Assembly (NCBI GenBank): GCA_016869015.1
Contig: VGFB01000014.1
Span: 1-17,303 of the forward strand
Reading direction: 5' to 3'
Origin: Armatimonadota bacterium
GTDB taxonomy: Bacteria; Armatimonadota; Zipacnadia; Zipacnadales; VGFC01
Length of the DNA stretch: 17,303 bases
Positions 6,748-14,420 of the stretch are shown in pieces; position 1 is the stretch's first letter, and each line of letters opens with the position of its first letter. Under the pieces are notes generated by a model. It was not told the origin of the DNA and did not search any database. It saw nothing but the letters and a program-made list of their open reading frames with translations. A program made the position numbers and the translations under genes.

Positions 6748-8181
6748 ATGGCGCTCTCCCCGGAACAGACCGACGGGTCGCCCATCGCGAAGGTCCCGCC
6801 GCAGGATCTTCACGCCGAGCAGGCGACCTTGGGCTCGATGCTGCTGGAGCCCGAGGCGGCGGCCCGCGTCCTCGCGTTGCTGGGGGATAACGACTTCTAC
6901 CGGGAGGCCCACCGGACGATCTACCGCGCCATGCAGAGCGTGGACCGGCGGAAGGAGCCCGTCGACCTGATCACCGTCTCCGCGGAGCTTCGGCGGGAGG
7001 GCGTCCTGGATGAGGTGGGCGGGCCGGAGTACCTCACCGCCCTCATCGGCGAAGTCCCGACGACGGCACACGTCGTCCGCTACGCAACCATCGTGGCGGA
7101 GAAGTCGCTCCTGCGCAAGCTGGTGGCGACCGGGATGGAGATCGCGGCGGCGGCCTACGACAACCCCCCCGACGTGCGCGCGTTGCTCGATGAGGCGGAG
7201 GAGCGCATCTTCCAGATCGGCGAGACGCGCATCAGCCGGGAGTTCGCGCCGATGGGGCCGCTGATGTCGACGACCTTCGACCTCATCGACGCAACCTACC
7301 ACAACCCCGGCGCCCTGACCGGGGTGCCGACCGGCCTCACCGGGCTTGATGACATCACCGGCGGCCTGCAGCCCGGACAGCTGGTCATTGTGGCCGGCCG
7401 CCCGTCGATGGGCAAGAGCTCGCTCTGTCTGGCCAACTTCGCCCTCGCCGCCGCCGATGGCGAAGACGCCCGCGGCGTGGGCATCTTCAGCCTCGAGATG
7501 TCCTCGATGCAGGTCGCAGACCAGTTGCTCTGCTCCTACTCTCAGGTCGATAGCCACCGGCTGCGCCGCGGGCAGGCCGCCGATGACGACTGGGGCAAGC
7601 TGGCCCTCGGCCTGAACCACCTCACCAACTGCCCGATCTTCATCGATGACACGCCCGGCGTCTCCATCATGGAGATGCGGTCGAAGGCGCGCCGGCTCAA
7701 GGCCGAGCATAAGGTCGGCCTGATTGTCGTCGACTACATCCAACTCGCCACCACCGGCGACCGGGCCGCCTCCGAGAGTCGCCACCAGGAGCTGGCCCTC
7801 ATCGCTCGCGCCCTGAAGGGCATGGCGCGCGAGCTGGGCTTGCCGGTGGTCGCGTGCTCCCAGCTGAGCCGCCGCGTCGAGCAGCGGGAGGACCGTCGGC
7901 CGGTCCTCTCCGACCTCGCCGAGAGCGGCGCGATCGAAGCCGAGGCCGACCTGGTCTGCTTTCTGTACCGCCCCATGTACTACGAGCGGCGGAAGAAGCT
8001 GGAGAAGCGGACTCAGGAGATCGGCGAGGAAGCCGCGCGCCGGGAGCTGCGACAGCAAGAGCAGGAACCCGAGCCCGCCGAGATCATCATCCAGAAGCAC
8101 CGCACCGGCCCGGTCGGCACAGTGAATGTGGAGTTCCATCCCTGCTGGCGCCGGTTCTACGACCAGGAGCGCACACGCTGA
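6748..8181 (+). CDS. dnaB: Replicative DNA helicase DnaB
   Basis: This hexameric helicase unwinds DNA at the replication fork. It has 477 residues; GAGGG lies 5 bases before the ATG. The N-terminal DnaB domain (about 16-120) has PPQDLHAEQATLGSML and DFYREAHRTIYRAM. The RecA-like C-terminal domain starts near 192 (TGVPTGLTGLDDITGGL). Walker A is GRPSMGKSS (217-225), with Ser where Thr is usual. Walker B is LIVVDYIQL (325-333). SQLSRRVEQREDRRPVLSDLAESGAIEAEAD (371-401) is the classic family segment. Between YRPMYY (407-412) and AEIIIQKHRTGP (444-455) lies a charged stretch of about 31 residues, longer than the usual short linker. There is no intein. It is paired with rplI upstream. Confidence 0.97.
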   Translation: MALSPEQTDGSPIAKVPPQDLHAEQATLGSMLLEPEAAARVLALLGDNDFYREAHRTIYRAMQSVDRRKEPVDLITVSAELRREGVLDEVGGPEYLTALIGEVPTTAHVVRYATIVAEKSLLRKLVATGMEIAAAAYDNPPDVRALLDEAEERIFQIGETRISREFAPMGPLMSTTFDLIDATYHNPGALTGVPTGLTGLDDITGGLQPGQLVIVAGRPSMGKSSLCLANFALAAADGEDARGVGIFSLEMSSMQVADQLLCSYSQVDSHRLRRGQAADDDWGKLALGLNHLTNCPIFIDDTPGVSIMEMRSKARRLKAEHKVGLIVVDYIQLATTGDRAASESRHQELALIARALKGMARELGLPVVACSQLSRRVEQREDRRPVLSDLAESGAIEAEADLVCFLYRPMYYERRKKLEKRTQEIGEEAARRELRQQEQEPEPAEIIIQKHRTGPVGTVNVEFHPCWRRFYDQERTR

Positions 8182-8213
8182 TCCCCGCCCGCGGCGGGCT
8201 CAGGAGAACGTGC

Positions 8214-9482
8214 ATGAGGATCCTCGTTGTCGGCTCGGGTGGCCGCGAGCACGCCCTGGCGTGGCGACTCGCCCAGGGCCCGGAGGAGCACCGGCTCTTC
8301 TGCGCCCCGGGCAACGCCGGCATTGCCCAGGTCGCGGAGTGCGTGCCTCTGGACGCGGAAGACGTCGCGGGCCTCGCGCGCTTCGCTGAGCAGCAGGCCA
8401 TCGATCTCACGGTCGTCGGGCCTGAACGCCCCCTCATTCTGGGGATCGTCGACGAGTTCCGGGCCCGGGGGCTCGCCATCTTCGGGCCGACGAAGGCCGC
8501 CGCGCAACTCGAGGGCAGCAAGGTCTTCACCGACGAGATCCTCCGCCGCCACGGCATCTCGCGCAAGCGCTTCGAGGCCTTCGACGACGCGGGCGAGGCT
8601 GCGGCGTACGTCCGGTCACAGGGGGCGCCGATCGTCGTGAAGGCCGACGGCGACGCCCTGGGCAAGGGTGTCACTGTGGCCGCCACCGTGGATGAGGCCC
8701 TGCGCGCCATCGATGAGTGCCTGGTGCAGAAGCTCCACGGGCGGGCCGGCGAGCGGGTGGTAATCGAGGAGTGCCTGGTCGGTCCCGAGGTCTCCGTCAA
8801 GGTCATCACGGACGGCGAGGACCTGATGGCGCTACCGCCCTCCCAGGACCACAAACGCATCTTCGACGGCGACACGGGCCCCAACACCGGGGGCATGGGC
8901 TGTTACACTCCGGTCCCCGCCGTGGACGAGGCGCTGTTCACGGCCATCATCGACAGCCTGGTGCGGCCGACCGTTCGCGCGATGGCGGCGGAGGGCATGC
9001 CCTACACGGGATGTCTCTACGCGGGCGTGATCCTCACGGCCGATGGACCGGAGCTGCTGGAGTACAACTGCCGCTTTGGCGATCCGGAGACCCAGGTCGT
9101 CTTGCCCCGCCTCGACGGCGACTTCGCGGCCGCCCTGCTCGCGGCAAGCGAGGGGCGGCTCGCCGACGTGGACCTGCCCTGGCGCGAAGAGGCCGGCGTG
9201 TGCGTCGTCGTGGCGTCCGGGGGATACCCGGGTCCCTATGAGAAGGGCAAGCCAATCCGGGGCGTGGAGGCCGCCGAGGAGGTGGAGGGCGTAACCGTCT
9301 TCCACGCCGGGACGGCCATCCGAGATGGTCTGCTCTGCACGAACGGCGGCCGCGTGCTGGCCGTGACCGGCCGGGGCCCCGATCTTCGTTCGACCCTCAC
9401 GCGGACCTACGAGGCCGTGGAGCGCATCACGTTCGAGGGCGCCTACTACCGACGAGATATCGCCCACCGGGCTCTCGTCTAG
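8214..9482 (+). CDS. purD: Phosphoribosylamine-glycine ligase (GAR synthetase)
   Basis: PurD catalyses step two of purine synthesis, joining glycine to phosphoribosylamine with ATP. The protein has 422 residues, the usual size. The start is the ATG at 8214, with AGGAG 7 bases upstream; the longer open frame to the left overlaps dnaB and is not family-like. It is an ATP-grasp enzyme: N-domain RILVVGSGGREHALAW (2-17), GPTKAAAQLEGSK near 91-103, KADGDALGKGV (143-153) in the ATP-grasp, QDHKRIFDGDTGPNTGGMG (211-229) and the metal-binding CRFGDPETQ (286-294). It begins 32 bases after dnaB and is followed by purE. Confidence 0.97.
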   Translation: MRILVVGSGGREHALAWRLAQGPEEHRLFCAPGNAGIAQVAECVPLDAEDVAGLARFAEQQAIDLTVVGPERPLILGIVDEFRARGLAIFGPTKAAAQLEGSKVFTDEILRRHGISRKRFEAFDDAGEAAAYVRSQGAPIVVKADGDALGKGVTVAATVDEALRAIDECLVQKLHGRAGERVVIEECLVGPEVSVKVITDGEDLMALPPSQDHKRIFDGDTGPNTGGMGCYTPVPAVDEALFTAIIDSLVRPTVRAMAAEGMPYTGCLYAGVILTADGPELLEYNCRFGDPETQVVLPRLDGDFAAALLAASEGRLADVDLPWREEAGVCVVVASGGYPGPYEKGKPIRGVEAAEEVEGVTVFHAGTAIRDGLLCTNGGRVLAVTGRGPDLRSTLTRTYEAVERITFEGAYYRRDIAHRALV

Positions 9483-9504
9483 CCCCCGTCGAGGCAGGAG
9501 ACGA

Positions 9505-9984
9505 ATGGAGACTACGCGTGTTGGAATCGTGATGGGCAGCACGTCGGACGCCAAGGTCATGCAGCCGGCACAGGAGGCCCTGGCCGAGCTCGGAATTGCG
9601 TGCGAGGTGAAGGTCCTCTCGGCCCACCGCACTCCCGACGCGGCGGCCGAGTACGCCGCCACAGCCCGCGCGCGCGGTCTCAAGGCCATCATCGCCGGAG
9701 CCGGAGGAGCGGCCCACCTCGCGGGCGCGCTGGCCTCGAGGACGACCTTGCCGGTCATTGGCGTGCCGGTCAGCAGCTCGGCGCTCAACGGCGTCGACGC
9801 CCTGTACGCCACCGTGCAGATGCCGCCGGGCATTCCGGTGGCGACGGTGGCGATCGACGGCGCCAGGAATGCGGCGCTGCTCGCTGCCCAGATCATCGGG
9901 GCCGCCGATTCGGCGGTCGCGGCTCGCCTGGAGGAGCAGCGAGCGGAGATGGCCGCCAAGGTGCTGGCCGCCAACGAGTCGTGA
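9505..9984 (+). CDS. purE: N5-carboxyaminoimidazole ribonucleotide mutase, PurE
   Basis: PurE makes 4-carboxy-5-aminoimidazole ribonucleotide, the sixth step of purine synthesis. It has 159 residues, typical for the single-domain protein. AGGAG lies 4 bases before the ATG. MGSTSDAKVM (10-19) binds the phosphate, SAHRTPD (39-45) holds the catalytic His of the family, and AGAGGAAHLAG (64-74) with PVIGVPV (83-89) completes the site. The SAHRTP form suggests the class I mutase, which works with PurK; no purK is in the window, so a class II carboxylase is not fully excluded. It lies between purD and purF. Confidence 0.95.
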   Translation: METTRVGIVMGSTSDAKVMQPAQEALAELGIACEVKVLSAHRTPDAAAEYAATARARGLKAIIAGAGGAAHLAGALASRTTLPVIGVPVSSSALNGVDALYATVQMPPGIPVATVAIDGARNAALLAAQIIGAADSAVAARLEEQRAEMAAKVLAANES

Positions 9985-10008
9985 CGCCGGTCGAACAACC
10001 CCTCTCTT

Positions 10009-10013
10009 GGAGG
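10009..10013 (+). promoter_or_regulatory. Ribosome binding site deciding the purF start
   Basis: GGAGG lies 9 bases before GTG at 10023. A second in-frame GTG at 9981 overlaps the purE stop codon but has no such site, so 10023 is preferred. Choosing 9981 would add 14 residues to the propeptide. Confidence 0.55.
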
Positions 10014-10022
10014 CTGCCCACA

Positions 10023-11492
10023 GTGATCGACGGGTGCGGGAGTGAGTGCCTGCATTGCAGTGACGAGCACTGGCGGGATCAGTGCGGCGTCTTCGGGGTC
10101 CATGCCCCGGGCGAGGATGTCGCGCGGATGGGTTTCTTCGGGCTCTTCGCCCTCCAGCATCGGGGCCAGGAGAGCGCAGGCATCGCCGTCGCTCGCGGGA
10201 CGGAGGTGGTGGCGCACCGCGGGATGGGGCTTGCCTTCGCGGTCTTTGACGAGGACACCCTGGCGGAGCTGTCCGGCGACATTGCCCTGGCCCATGTGCG
10301 GTACTCCACCACGGGAAGCAACGTCATCAACAACGCCCAGCCGATGTTGGGCGAGCACCGGTCGGGGCCCTTTGCCGTCGCACACAACGGGAACCTCACC
10401 AACTACTCGGCCCTCCGCGACGAACTGGCGGCGGAGGGTGTGGAGTTCCGGGCGACCAGCGACACGGAGATCATCGTCCATCTGATCGCCCGGTCGCAGG
10501 CGGCGACGCTGGAGGAGGCCGTCGTGGAGGCCATGCAGCACATGCGGGGCGCCTACTCGATCGGAGTGATCGGGCCGGGCAAGCTGATCGGTGCCCGCGA
10601 TCCCCACGGGGTGCGTCCGCTCTCCATCGGGAGGCTCAACGGTGGAGCGCAGTATGTGATCTCCTCCGAGGACTGCGCCTATCACGTCGTTGGCGCGCAG
10701 TACATGCGTGAGGTGGAGCCGGGAGAGGTCGTCGTCATCGACGAACAGGGTCTCCGGGAGCTCCGCGCGGTGGAGATGCAGCGCAAGGCCGTCTGCGTCT
10801 TCGAGTTCATCTACTTCGCCCGCCCGGACAGTCACATCTACGGGAAGTCGATCTACAACGTGCGTCAGGGCATGGGGCGGCTGCTGGCTCAGCAGTCGCC
10901 GACCGACGCCGACATCGTCGTCGGGGTGCCGGAAAGCGCGATCCCTCACGCCATCGGCTACTCACAGGTCGCGAAGATCCCCTACCAGGAAGGCTTCATC
11001 AAGAACCGCTACATCTTCCGCACCTTCATCCACCCGGACCAGCGGCTGCGGGAACTGGGTGTGCGGATGAAGCTGGCGCCGCTGCGGGAGACGCTGGCCG
11101 GGCGGCGCGTCATCGTGGTGGACGACTCCATCGTTCGCGGCACGACTACGCGCCAGGAGATCGCCCTGATGCGCGACGCCGGGGCGCGCGAGGTCCACAT
11201 GCGGGTCTGCTCGCCGCCCATCCGCTACCCGTGCTTCTATGGCGTCGACACCTCCGCCGGCCGCAAGGAGTTGATCGCCGCCAGGCTCGAGGTCGAGGAC
11301 ATCCGGCAGCACATCGGCGCGGACAGCCTGGAGTACCTGACGCTGGACAACCTGGTCGCGGCGACGGGTCTGTCGAAGCGGCACTTCTGCACGGCCTGCT
11401 TCGATGGCCGCTACCCGATCCGGGTGCCCGCAGACGTGAAGGTCAGCAAGTTCGATCTCGAACCCCAGAAGGCGCCGGTCGCCGCCGAGTAG
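10023..11492 (+). CDS. purF: Amidophosphoribosyltransferase, Fe-S type with propeptide
   Basis: PurF commits PRPP and glutamine to purine synthesis. From GTG at 10023 it has 489 residues. The N-terminal nucleophile amidotransferase domain begins at Cys21 (CGVFGV), which family enzymes expose by cutting off a propeptide; here that is 20 residues long. ALQHRGQESAG (43-53), HVRYSTTG (91-98) and HNGNLTN (121-127) are glutamine-site motifs. The phosphoribosyltransferase signature is VIVVDDSIVRGTTTRQ (363-378). Cys258, Cys404, Cys456 and Cys459 match in place and spacing the four ligands of the [4Fe-4S] cluster of the Bacillus-type enzyme, so this is the Fe-S rather than the E. coli type. The start is 38 bases after purE. 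Confidence 0.95.
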   Translation: MIDGCGSECLHCSDEHWRDQCGVFGVHAPGEDVARMGFFGLFALQHRGQESAGIAVARGTEVVAHRGMGLAFAVFDEDTLAELSGDIALAHVRYSTTGSNVINNAQPMLGEHRSGPFAVAHNGNLTNYSALRDELAAEGVEFRATSDTEIIVHLIARSQAATLEEAVVEAMQHMRGAYSIGVIGPGKLIGARDPHGVRPLSIGRLNGGAQYVISSEDCAYHVVGAQYMREVEPGEVVVIDEQGLRELRAVEMQRKAVCVFEFIYFARPDSHIYGKSIYNVRQGMGRLLAQQSPTDADIVVGVPESAIPHAIGYSQVAKIPYQEGFIKNRYIFRTFIHPDQRLRELGVRMKLAPLRETLAGRRVIVVDDSIVRGTTTRQEIALMRDAGAREVHMRVCSPPIRYPCFYGVDTSAGRKELIAARLEVEDIRQHIGADSLEYLTLDNLVAATGLSKRHFCTACFDGRYPIRVPADVKVSKFDLEPQKAPVAAE

Positions 11493-11494
11493 GA

Positions 11495-11521
11495 AGCGCC
11501 CCGGCCGGGCGCTCGCGTTTT
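11495..11521 (+). terminator. Possible intrinsic terminator or attenuator between purF and pabB
   Basis: AGCGCCC (11495-11501) and GGGCGCT (11507-11513) form a perfect 7-bp GC stem with a 5-base loop. CGCG follows, then TTTT (11518-11521). The hairpin starts 3 bases after the purF stop. The four-base gap before a short T-run makes it a weak terminator at best. It could lower transcription of the pab genes or mask pabB translation, since pabB has no Shine-Dalgarno site and starts just downstream. Confidence 0.35.
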
Positions 11522-11527
11522 CCCGCC

Positions 11528-12931
11528 ATGCCTGAACCCGACATGGCTGCGCCGTCTCTCCTGATCCGCGAGCTGGCCCCGGCGCCCGAGCCTGCGGTGG
11601 CCTTCGAGCGTCTCCTCGTCGGCGACCAGCCGTTCTTCCTGGACGGCGGCCGCGACTTCGCCGGCCAGGGGCGCTACTCGTTCATGGGTTGCGACCCCTT
11701 CCTGACGCTGCGGGCCAAGAACGGCGTCGTGCGCCTCCGACGGGGCGACGCGGACGAGGAGGTCGTCGACGGGGACCCCTTCGCTCGGTTCCACGCGCTG
11801 CTCCGCGAGTACGCTCTTCCCCGGGTTCAGGGCCCGGCGCCCTTCTGGGGGGGAGCCGTCGGGTATCTCGCCTACGACCTCTGCCACCACGTCGAGCGGC
11901 TGCCTCGCAGCGCCGTCGACGATCTCGACTTCCCGGACCTGGCCTTCGGCTTCTACGACGCCGTCGCCGCCTGGGATAACCTCACAGGGCAGGCCTTCAT
12001 CTGCGCCCCGAGCCTGCCGGGGCGGCCTCCCGCCGAAGAGCGTGCGGACGCACTGGCCGCTCGCCTGACCACCCGGACCCCGAGCCTGCCCGAGCCCGAC
12101 GCTCCTCTCGGTGCGGGAGTCGTGGGCAACTTCGAGCGCGACGAGTACATCGCCTCGGTGGCGCGGGCGATCGAGTACATCCATGCGGGAGACATCTTCC
12201 AGGTCAACCTCTCGCAGCGGTTCTCCGCGGACCTGCTCGTTCATCCCTGGCAGCTGTATCGTCGCGCCCGCGCGGGCAATCCGGCCCCCTTCGCCGCCTA
12301 TCTCGGCTTCCCGGACGGGATCGTCGCCTGTCACTCGCCGGAGCGCTTCCTCCGCATCGAGGATCGACATGTGACCACACGACCCATCAAGGGCACCCGT
12401 CCCCGCGGGGCGACGCCCCAGGACGACGCGCGCCTGGCGGAGGAGTTGCTGTCCAGCGAGAAGGACCGGGCCGAGCTGGTGATGATCGTCGACCTCGAGC
12501 GCAACGATCTGGGCCGTGTCTGCAGCTACGGCTCGGTGCGGGTGCCGGAGCTGTTGACGCTCGAGAGCTATGCCACGGTCCATCACCTCGTCAGCACGGT
12601 GGTCGGGACTCTGCACGAGGGACGGAGCGCGGCGGACCTGCTGCGCGCGACGTTCCCGGGAGGCTCCATCACCGGGGCGCCCAAGGTTCGGGCGATGGAG
12701 ATCATCGACGAGCTGGAGCCGACTCAGCGGGCTGTCTACACGGGCGCGGTCGGCTGGCTCGGCTTCGACGGCGACCTGGATCTCAACATTGTCATCCGCA
12801 CCTTCTTGATCCGGGAAGGGCGGGTTCACTGGCAGGTGGGAGGGGGGATCGTCGCCGACTCCGACCCCGCGGCCGAATACGAGGAGACGCTGGCCAAGGG
12901 CTTCGCCCTCAAGCGCGCGCTGGGCGTCTAG
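11528..12931 (+). CDS. pabB: Aminodeoxychorismate synthase component I
   Basis: PabB converts chorismate and ammonia to aminodeoxychorismate for p-aminobenzoate and folate. From ATG at 11528 it has 467 residues. No good Shine-Dalgarno site precedes this ATG or the next one (11543), so the start is less certain than others. The chorismate-binding domain fills the C-terminal half: GDIFQVNLSQRF (221-232), SPERFLR (270-276), VMIVDLERNDLGRVC (318-332), PGGSITGAPKVRAME (377-391), YTGAVGW (404-410) and the end segment GGGIVADSDP..EYEETL. PIKGTRPRG (286-294) carries Lys288, the lysine of PabB enzymes; anthranilate synthase TrpE has PIAGT here. This, and pabA and pabC directly behind, argue for PabB over TrpE. 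Confidence 0.9.
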   Translation: MPEPDMAAPSLLIRELAPAPEPAVAFERLLVGDQPFFLDGGRDFAGQGRYSFMGCDPFLTLRAKNGVVRLRRGDADEEVVDGDPFARFHALLREYALPRVQGPAPFWGGAVGYLAYDLCHHVERLPRSAVDDLDFPDLAFGFYDAVAAWDNLTGQAFICAPSLPGRPPAEERADALAARLTTRTPSLPEPDAPLGAGVVGNFERDEYIASVARAIEYIHAGDIFQVNLSQRFSADLLVHPWQLYRRARAGNPAPFAAYLGFPDGIVACHSPERFLRIEDRHVTTRPIKGTRPRGATPQDDARLAEELLSSEKDRAELVMIVDLERNDLGRVCSYGSVRVPELLTLESYATVHHLVSTVVGTLHEGRSAADLLRATFPGGSITGAPKVRAMEIIDELEPTQRAVYTGAVGWLGFDGDLDLNIVIRTFLIREGRVHWQVGGGIVADSDPAAEYEETLAKGFALKRALGV

Positions 12932-12977
12932 CCGGCTGCGACCCGGCCGTGCCTGCCCGAGACCCGAGACCAACACA

Positions 12978-13547
12978 ATGGTCATCCTGATCGACAACTA
13001 CGACTCCTTCGTCTACAACCTCGTCCAGTACCTGGGGGAGTTGGGGGCGGAGCCGCTCGTCTTCCGGAACGACGCGGTCTCGGTGCAGGAGATCGCGGCG
13101 CACGGGCCGTCGCACATCGTGATCTCCCCCGGACCGTGTACTCCGCTGGAGGCGGGCGTCAGCAACGACGTGATCCGCGACCTCGGGGCGCGCATTCCCA
13201 TCCTTGGCGTCTGCCTCGGCCATCAGGCCATCGGTCATGTCTACGGTGGACGGGTCATCCGAGCCCGCCGGCCGATGCACGGCAAGACGAGCGTGATCCA
13301 CCACGACGGGGCCGGCCTGTTCGCCGGTCTGCCGACTCCCCTCACCGGAACCCGCTACCACTCCCTGATCGTGGAGCGGGAGACACTGCCCGACTGCCTG
13401 CAGATCACGGCCGAGACCGAGGCGGGGGAGATCATGGGGCTGCGGCATCGGGGGGAGCCCGTCGAGGGGGTGCAGTTCCATCCCGAGGCCGTCCTCACGG
13501 AGCACGGTCATCGGATGTTGGCCAACTTCCTGCAGCGACGACGTTGA
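12978..13547 (+). CDS. pabA: Aminodeoxychorismate synthase glutamine amidotransferase
   Basis: PabA supplies ammonia from glutamine to PabB. It has 189 residues, the usual size of a lone class I amidotransferase. IDNYDSFVYNLVQYL (5-19) and SPGPCTPLEAG (50-60) are hallmarks of PabA/TrpG. The catalytic triad is Cys79 in GVCLGHQAIG, and His168 and Glu170 in QFHPEA. No clear Shine-Dalgarno site lies before the ATG, so translation may depend on coupling with pabB 46 bases upstream. In some bacteria this subunit also serves TrpE; no trp gene is here to show it. Confidence 0.92.
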   Translation: MVILIDNYDSFVYNLVQYLGELGAEPLVFRNDAVSVQEIAAHGPSHIVISPGPCTPLEAGVSNDVIRDLGARIPILGVCLGHQAIGHVYGGRVIRARRPMHGKTSVIHHDGAGLFAGLPTPLTGTRYHSLIVERETLPDCLQITAETEAGEIMGLRHRGEPVEGVQFHPEAVLTEHGHRMLANFLQRRR

Positions 13548-13559
13548 CGGAGACCCCCG

Positions 13560-14420
13560 ATGCCCACCGTCATTCGGCTCAACGGGCAGACGCTTGACGC
13601 CTCCCAGGCTACGGTTGCCGCCCTCGACCACGGCTTCCTGTACGGGAACGGGCTCTTCGAGACCCTGCGGGCCACTGGCGGGCGGCCGTTTGCGTTGCCC
13701 GAGCACCTGCAGCGGCTCCGGGAGAGCGCAGCGACCATCGGCCTGCCGGCGCCCCCGGCTGAGACCCTCGCGGCGGAGGTGCGGGCGGCGGTCGACGCGG
13801 CGTCCGAGCTCGACGCATACGTTCGTTTGACCGTCACTCGGGGCCCGGGCGCCCCCGGTCCTGATCCCGGGTCATGCGAGGCCCCGACGGTCATGGTGGT
13901 GGTGAAGCCCTTTCCGGCCGCCCCCGAGCGCTGGGCGGCCGAGGGCCTGCGCGTGGTCACGGCGACGATTCGGCGCAACACCTCCTCGCCCCTGACGCGC
14001 GTGAAGTCGCTGAACTACATGGAGTGCATCGTCGCGAAGCAGGCCGCCAAGGCCGCGGGCGCCGACGAGGCGCTCTTCCTGGACACGGAGGGGAACCTGG
14101 CTGAAGCGACGGCCTGGAACCTCTTCCTCGTGGAGACGGGGCGCCTGCTGACTCCCGGCTGCACGCGGCCCATTCTGCCGGGCATCACGCGGGGTCTCGT
14201 GCTGCGGCTCGCCTCCGAGGCCGGCATCCCGTGCGCGGAGGGCGAGTATGCCCCCGCTCGCCTCGCCGGGGCCTGCGAGGCCTTCCTGACCAACTCGCTG
14301 TACGGGGTCATGCCGTTGGCGTCGGTTGACGGCGCCCGGGTCGGCTCGGTTGTCCCCGGCCCGCTGACAACCCGGCTGGCCGAAGTCTACGAAGCCCTCA
14401 GGAGGGGCTCCCATGTCTGA
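13560..14420 (+). CDS. pabC: Aminodeoxychorismate lyase (class IV PLP enzyme)
   Basis: PabC would split aminodeoxychorismate into p-aminobenzoate and pyruvate. It has 286 residues, normal for fold-type IV PLP proteins. GGAGA lies 6 bases before the ATG and the gap to pabA is 12 bases. DHGFLYGNGLFETLRATGG (23-41) is the family N-terminal motif. Lys149 in TRVKSLNYMECIVAK should hold PLP. EGNLAEATAWNLFLV near 180-194 and LPGITRGLVL near 210-219 are also typical. Branched-chain and D-amino acid aminotransferases share these motifs, so the lyase call leans on the pabB-pabA neighbours. The last 8 bases overlap purN. Confidence 0.82.
   Translation: MPTVIRLNGQTLDASQATVAALDHGFLYGNGLFETLRATGGRPFALPEHLQRLRESAATIGLPAPPAETLAAEVRAAVDAASELDAYVRLTVTRGPGAPGPDPGSCEAPTVMVVVKPFPAAPERWAAEGLRVVTATIRRNTSSPLTRVKSLNYMECIVAKQAAKAAGADEALFLDTEGNLAEATAWNLFLVETGRLLTPGCTRPILPGITRGLVLRLASEAGIPCAEGEYAPARLAGACEAFLTNSLYGVMPLASVDGARVGSVVPGPLTTRLAEVYEALRRGSHV

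Noticed and set aside
6124..8139. 671-codon minus-strand frame over rplI and dnaB
   Set aside because: Low-complexity Leu/Gly/His/Arg translation without motifs, fully covered by two clear genes on the other strand.
8184..8198. Hairpin CCCGCC-CGC-GGCGGG between dnaB and purD as a terminator
   Set aside because: No T-run follows and the purD Shine-Dalgarno site begins 4 bases later; in this GC content such a stem may be chance.
8832..10949. 705-codon minus-strand frame over purD, purE and purF
   Set aside because: Antisense shadow of three well-recognised genes.
11411..12997. 528-codon minus-strand frame over pabB
   Set aside because: Antisense shadow; no Shine-Dalgarno site or recognisable domain.
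11528..13547. Anthranilate synthase TrpE/TrpG
   Set aside because: Lys in PIKGT is the PabB form, TrpE has PIAGT, and pabC follows. A shared amidotransferase role of PabA stays possible.
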